Below are positions 61,117-64,000 of a DNA stretch of 64,000 bases, in pieces. The position numbers and the translations under genes were made by a program. This DNA comes from Bradyrhizobium sp. 170. GTDB lineage: Bacteria; Pseudomonadota; Alphaproteobacteria; Rhizobiales; Xanthobacteraceae. The notes beneath the pieces are model-generated. The model made no database searches and had not been told where the DNA came from. It saw only the letters and a list, made by a program, of their open reading frames with translations. Where the stretch lies: contig NZ_CP064703.1 of the NCBI RefSeq assembly GCF_023101085.1, positions 7,502,001 through 7,566,000 on the forward strand. Direction: 5' to 3'. The number at the start of each line of letters is the position of its first letter. Position 1 is the first letter of the stretch.

Positions 61117-62703
61117 TCAATAGCCCAGCGCGCAACCGTCCTTGCGGGGATCGGAGCCGCCGGTCAGCGTGCCCTTGTCCCAATCGATCCAGATCGCCTG
61201 GCCGCCGCCGAGCGGGCCGACCACGCTGGTGGTCTTGTGGCCGATCTTCTTCAATCCCTCGACGATCTCGGCCGGCACGCTGTCCTCGAGCTGGTAGAAG
61301 CCCTCGTAATGCAGGCCGCGCGGCATATCGATGGCCTCCTGCACGTCGCAGCCATAGTCGAGGATGTTGGTCAGCACATGGCTTTGACCCACCGGCTGAT
61401 ACTGGCCGCCCATCACGCCGAACGGCATCACCGCGCGACCGTTTTTGGTGGCAAGGCTCGGAATGATAGTGTGCAGGGGGCGCTTGCCCGGCGCGATGCA
61501 GTTGGGATGGCCGGGCTGGATCCGGAAACCGCCGGCGCGGTTCTGCAGCAGGATACCGGTCTTGTTGGAAACGATCGCCGAGCCGAATGAATGCGCGATC
61601 GAGTTGATAAACGAGCAGACGTTGCGGTCCTTGTCGACCACGGTGATGTAGACGGTGGACGGATTCATTGGCGGCGCGACGTTCGGCAAATCGAGCAGCC
61701 GGTCCATCCTGATGTTCTTGATGTGCTCTTCGGCAAATTCCTTCGCGAGAATGCCGGCGACGTCGACATGAACCTGCTGGGGATCGCCGATATATTGCTC
61801 GCGCATCAGGTAGGCGATGCGCGCGGCTTCAGCCTCGAGATGGAAGCGTTCGATGCTGAGCGGAGCAAATTTGGTCAGATCGAAGCGCGAGAGGATGTTC
61901 AGCATCACCAGCATGGTAATGCCCGGGCCATTCGGCGGGCACTGCCAGACGTCGTGCCCCTTGTACATCGTGCCGATCGGCGACGTGGTTTCGGTCGAAT
62001 GCGCGGCGAAATCTTCCAGCGTGTGCAGGCCACCGATGCCGCGGAGCGTCTCCACCATGTCGGCGGCGATCTCGCCGGTGTAGAACGCGTCGCGCCCGTT
62101 CTTGGCGATCGCACGCAGCGTCTTGCCCAGTTCCGGCTGATGAATGATGTCGCCGGCCACCGCCGGTTTTCCATGCGGCAGCAGATATCGCTCGGTGTTG
62201 GTGCCGTTCTTCAGTTTCTCGAACTGGTTCTTCCAGTCGAAGGCGATACGCGGCGCGACAATGTAGCCTTCTTCAGCGGCCTTGATGGCGGGCTGCAGCA
62301 GGGTGTCGAGCCCCATCTTGCCGTGGTCGCGCAGGATCGTGTCCCACGCATCGATCGCGCCGGGAATGCTCACCGAATGGGCCGACGTCAGCGGCACCGA
62401 GTGGATCTTGCGCTCCAGATACCATTCGACCTTGGCCGCCATCGGCGCGCGGCCGGAGCCGTTATAGGCGACGATCTTGCCCTCGCCCTTCGGCTGGATC
62501 AGCGCGAAGCAATCGCCGCCGATGCCGGTCGATTGCGGCTCGATCACCCCTAACAGCGCGCAGGCCGCCACCGCGGCGTCCGCCGCCGTGCCGCCCGCCC
62601 GCATCACGTCGATGGCGACAAGCGCGGCGTCTGGGTGCGACGTCGCCACCATCGCGTTCTGGGCATGGACCGTGGAGCGGCCGGCGAAATGGAAATTCCT
62701 CAT
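61117..62703 (-). CDS. Gamma-glutamyltransferase-family protein
   Basis: This 528-residue Ntn-hydrolase precursor probably cleaves itself before Thr350 in NPSTVYITVVD to form two subunits. Other family marks are GTAADAAVAACALLGVIEP, ESTGIGGD-like (QSTGIGGDCF), and the C-terminal GGQYQPVGQSHVLTNILDYG. The Thr context STVYI differs from the TTHxSVVD of classical GGT and matches the YwrD/cephalosporin-acylase-like branch. No signal peptide is seen, so it may be cytoplasmic. It begins with the ATG at 62703. Confidence 0.85.
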   Translation of the reverse strand: MRNFHFAGRSTVHAQNAMVATSHPDAALVAIDVMRAGGTAADAAVAACALLGVIEPQSTGIGGDCFALIQPKGEGKIVAYNGSGRAPMAAKVEWYLERKIHSVPLTSAHSVSIPGAIDAWDTILRDHGKMGLDTLLQPAIKAAEEGYIVAPRIAFDWKNQFEKLKNGTNTERYLLPHGKPAVAGDIIHQPELGKTLRAIAKNGRDAFYTGEIAADMVETLRGIGGLHTLEDFAAHSTETTSPIGTMYKGHDVWQCPPNGPGITMLVMLNILSRFDLTKFAPLSIERFHLEAEAARIAYLMREQYIGDPQQVHVDVAGILAKEFAEEHIKNIRMDRLLDLPNVAPPMNPSTVYITVVDKDRNVCSFINSIAHSFGSAIVSNKTGILLQNRAGGFRIQPGHPNCIAPGKRPLHTIIPSLATKNGRAVMPFGVMGGQYQPVGQSHVLTNILDYGCDVQEAIDMPRGLHYEGFYQLEDSVPAEIVEGLKKIGHKTTSVVGPLGGGQAIWIDWDKGTLTGGSDPRKDGCALGY

Positions 62704-62907
62704 CGCGAGTGCTTTCTTTTCAGCGCTTTTTCAATATTTCTTGGGCATCCCGCTGGGGACGATCGGGTGGGCTTACAGACGGTTCTTTGGCATATTCATC
62801 CCCAACTGGGCAATGGCTGGCATGCCAAGGTCCCGCGGTGGCAATACGCGGAATACGCAGGGCTTTACGGGGTTTCCCCTGCCCGGCCTGCCTGATAAAC
62901 GGTCGCC

Positions 62908-63660
62908 ATGCCGCTCAAGGTCGCCGCCCTCTACCAATTCGCCGCACTGCCGGATTTCCGGGAGCTGCGTGAGCCGCTGCGCGCGCTTGCGGCCGGCCAT
63001 GGGATCAAGGGCAGCGTGCTGCTGGCGCATGAGGGGATTAACGGCACCGTTGCGGGCGGCGACGAAGCGATCGACGCGTTCGTCCAGGAGTTGCAGCACG
63101 GCACCCTCTTCGGTGGCCGGCTCGACAGTCTCGAACTCAAGTTTTCAAGCGCTTCCGAGATGCCGTTCCAGCGGCTGAAGGTCCGCCTGAAAAAGGAAAT
63201 CGTCACGCTCGGAGATACTGCTGTCGATCCGACGCGGCAGGTTGGCACCTATGTCGAGCCGTCGGACTGGAACGAACTGATATCAGCACCCGACACGCTG
63301 GTGATCGATACCCGCAACGCCTTCGAGGTGGCGATGGGCACGTTCGAAGGGGCGGTCGATCCCGGTCTCAAGAGCTTTGGCCAGTTCAAGGAATTCGCCG
63401 CGCAGCAACTCGACCCGGCGAAGCACAAGAGGATCGCGATGTTCTGCACCGGCGGCATCCGGTGCGAGAAGGCCAGCGCCTATCTGCTGGCGCAAGGCTT
63501 CAATGAGGTCTACCACCTCAAGGGCGGCATCCTGCGCTATCTCGAAGGCGTGCCGGAAGAAGAGAGCCGCTGGCGCGGCGAATGCTTCGTATTCGACGAA
63601 CGTGTGGCGCTGGGCCACGGGCTGCGGCAGCGACGACCGAACGATGGCTCCCATGAGTGA
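62908..63660 (+). CDS. trhO: tRNA uridine 5-oxyacetic-acid pathway hydroxylase TrhO
   Basis: This 250-residue rhodanese-family protein hydroxylates uridine 34 of several tRNAs. An N-terminal ferredoxin-like domain ([16 protein letters not shown], about 35-50) precedes a rhodanese domain with active-site Cys180 in [10 protein letters not shown]. Other conserved parts are [14 protein letters not shown] and [13 protein letters not shown]. The C-terminal Cys-containing tail ends [14 protein letters not shown]. The ATG at 62908 is used. The gene overlaps slyX by eight bases, so both are probably co-translated. Confidence 0.92.
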   Translation: MPLKVAALYQFAALPDFRELREPLRALAAGHGIKGSVLLAHEGINGTVAGGDEAIDAFVQELQHGTLFGGRLDSLELKFSSASEMPFQRLKVRLKKEIVTLGDTAVDPTRQVGTYVEPSDWNELISAPDTLVIDTRNAFEVAMGTFEGAVDPGLKSFGQFKEFAAQQLDPAKHKRIAMFCTGGIRCEKASAYLLAQGFNEVYHLKGGILRYLEGVPEEESRWRGECFVFDERVALGHGLRQRRPNDGSHE

Positions 63661-63868
63661 TGCCGACGACTTAAGCGAGCGCATTGACGCGCTGGAAATG
63701 CGGCTGACCTATCAGGACGTGACCATCGAGACGCTGAACCAGACGATCACCGCGCAGTGGGTTGAGATCGACAGGCTGACGCGCCAGGTTGCCGAACTGA
63801 AAGAGCGCCTTCAGGAAGCCGAAAGCAACGCGCCGGGTCCTGCGAACGAGCCGCCGCCGCATTACTGA
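63653..63868 (+). CDS. slyX: SlyX family protein
   Basis: This is a 71-residue coiled-coil protein. [20 protein letters not shown] is the family signature, followed by [20 protein letters not shown] and a Pro-rich tail (EPPPHY). SlyX function is unknown; in enterobacteria it neighbours slyD. The start at 63653 gives the usual length, although an in-frame ATG three codons earlier is possible. It overlaps the trhO end by eight bases. Confidence 0.88.
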   Translation: MSDADDLSERIDALEMRLTYQDVTIETLNQTITAQWVEIDRLTRQVAELKERLQEAESNAPGPANEPPPHY

Positions 63869-63876
63869 GATTTGCG

Positions 63877-64000
<124 letters not shown>

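Noticed and set aside
62704..62907. Hydrophobic frame between the GGT gene and trhO
   Set aside because: Short hydrophobic run continues only into an alternative frame of trhO; no start with a ribosome site.

Overview
The window is high-GC chromosomal DNA that reads as Bradyrhizobium or a close relative in the Nitrobacteraceae (Bradyrhizobiaceae). Four things point there: the glpD-S-T-P-Q-U-V glycerol ABC operon known from rhizobia, a thiO-type thiamine operon behind a TPP riboswitch, many small families typical of the genus, and several kinds of short palindromic interspersed repeats. There are about 65 protein genes. I found no rRNA, tRNA, CRISPR array, intact insertion sequence or prophage.

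Layout. 1-4.8 kb: two PRC-barrel proteins, a Gly/Pro-rich protein, an OmpR/EnvZ-type two-component pair, a zinc-ribbon protein and a secreted transglycosylase. 4.8-10.2 kb: TPP riboswitch and thiO-thiS-thiG-thiE-thiC, split twice by palindromic repeats. 10.2-15.4 kb: accessory stretch with a degenerate secreted archaemetzincin-like protein, a lipoprotein, a stand-alone Fis-type HTH protein, an IS1096-passenger (TnpR-like) protein, a dense repeat cluster with a strongly structured element, and an SPFH protein. 15.7-27.3 kb: an Old Yellow Enzyme, then the glycerol operon and glpR, with a divergent EamA/CGNR pair lying between glpR and glpD. 27.5-34.8 kb: small envelope proteins and a tightly packed fatty-acid beta-oxidation operon (acyl-CoA dehydrogenase, thiolase, FadJ-like protein, YciA thioesterase). 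35-41.6 kb: LuxR regulator, a Tat-exported SMP-30 protein divergent from a beta-lactamase-fold esterase, an L,D-transpeptidase and a flavin-reductase-like protein. 41.7-46.8 kb: RND efflux operon with its TetR regulator and a likely operator. 47-52.1 kb: histone-H1-like protein, YcaQ-type glycosylase, an OmpA-family protein with CRP-like sites, and a hybrid histidine kinase whose N-terminus matches plant ethylene receptors. 52.2-64 kb: PMT-family glycosyltransferase, FecR/beta-barrel pair, two VOC proteins, enoyl-CoA hydratase plus His-rich cupin, 2-hydroxyacid dehydrogenase, Tat-exported FKBP, FAD oxidoreductase, gamma-glutamyltransferase, TrhO and SlyX.

The most striking item is the hybrid kinase at 50463-52094. 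All seven residues known to be needed for ethylene binding in plant ETR1 (Asp25, Tyr32, Ile35, Pro36, Ile62, Cys65, His69) are present at the same spacing. Next are the M54-like protein that has lost its zinc site, the complementary degeneracy of the two glycerol-transporter ATPases, a TPP aptamer whose closing helix ends one base before the thiO start codon, and a multi-hairpin repeat that could be a structured RNA.
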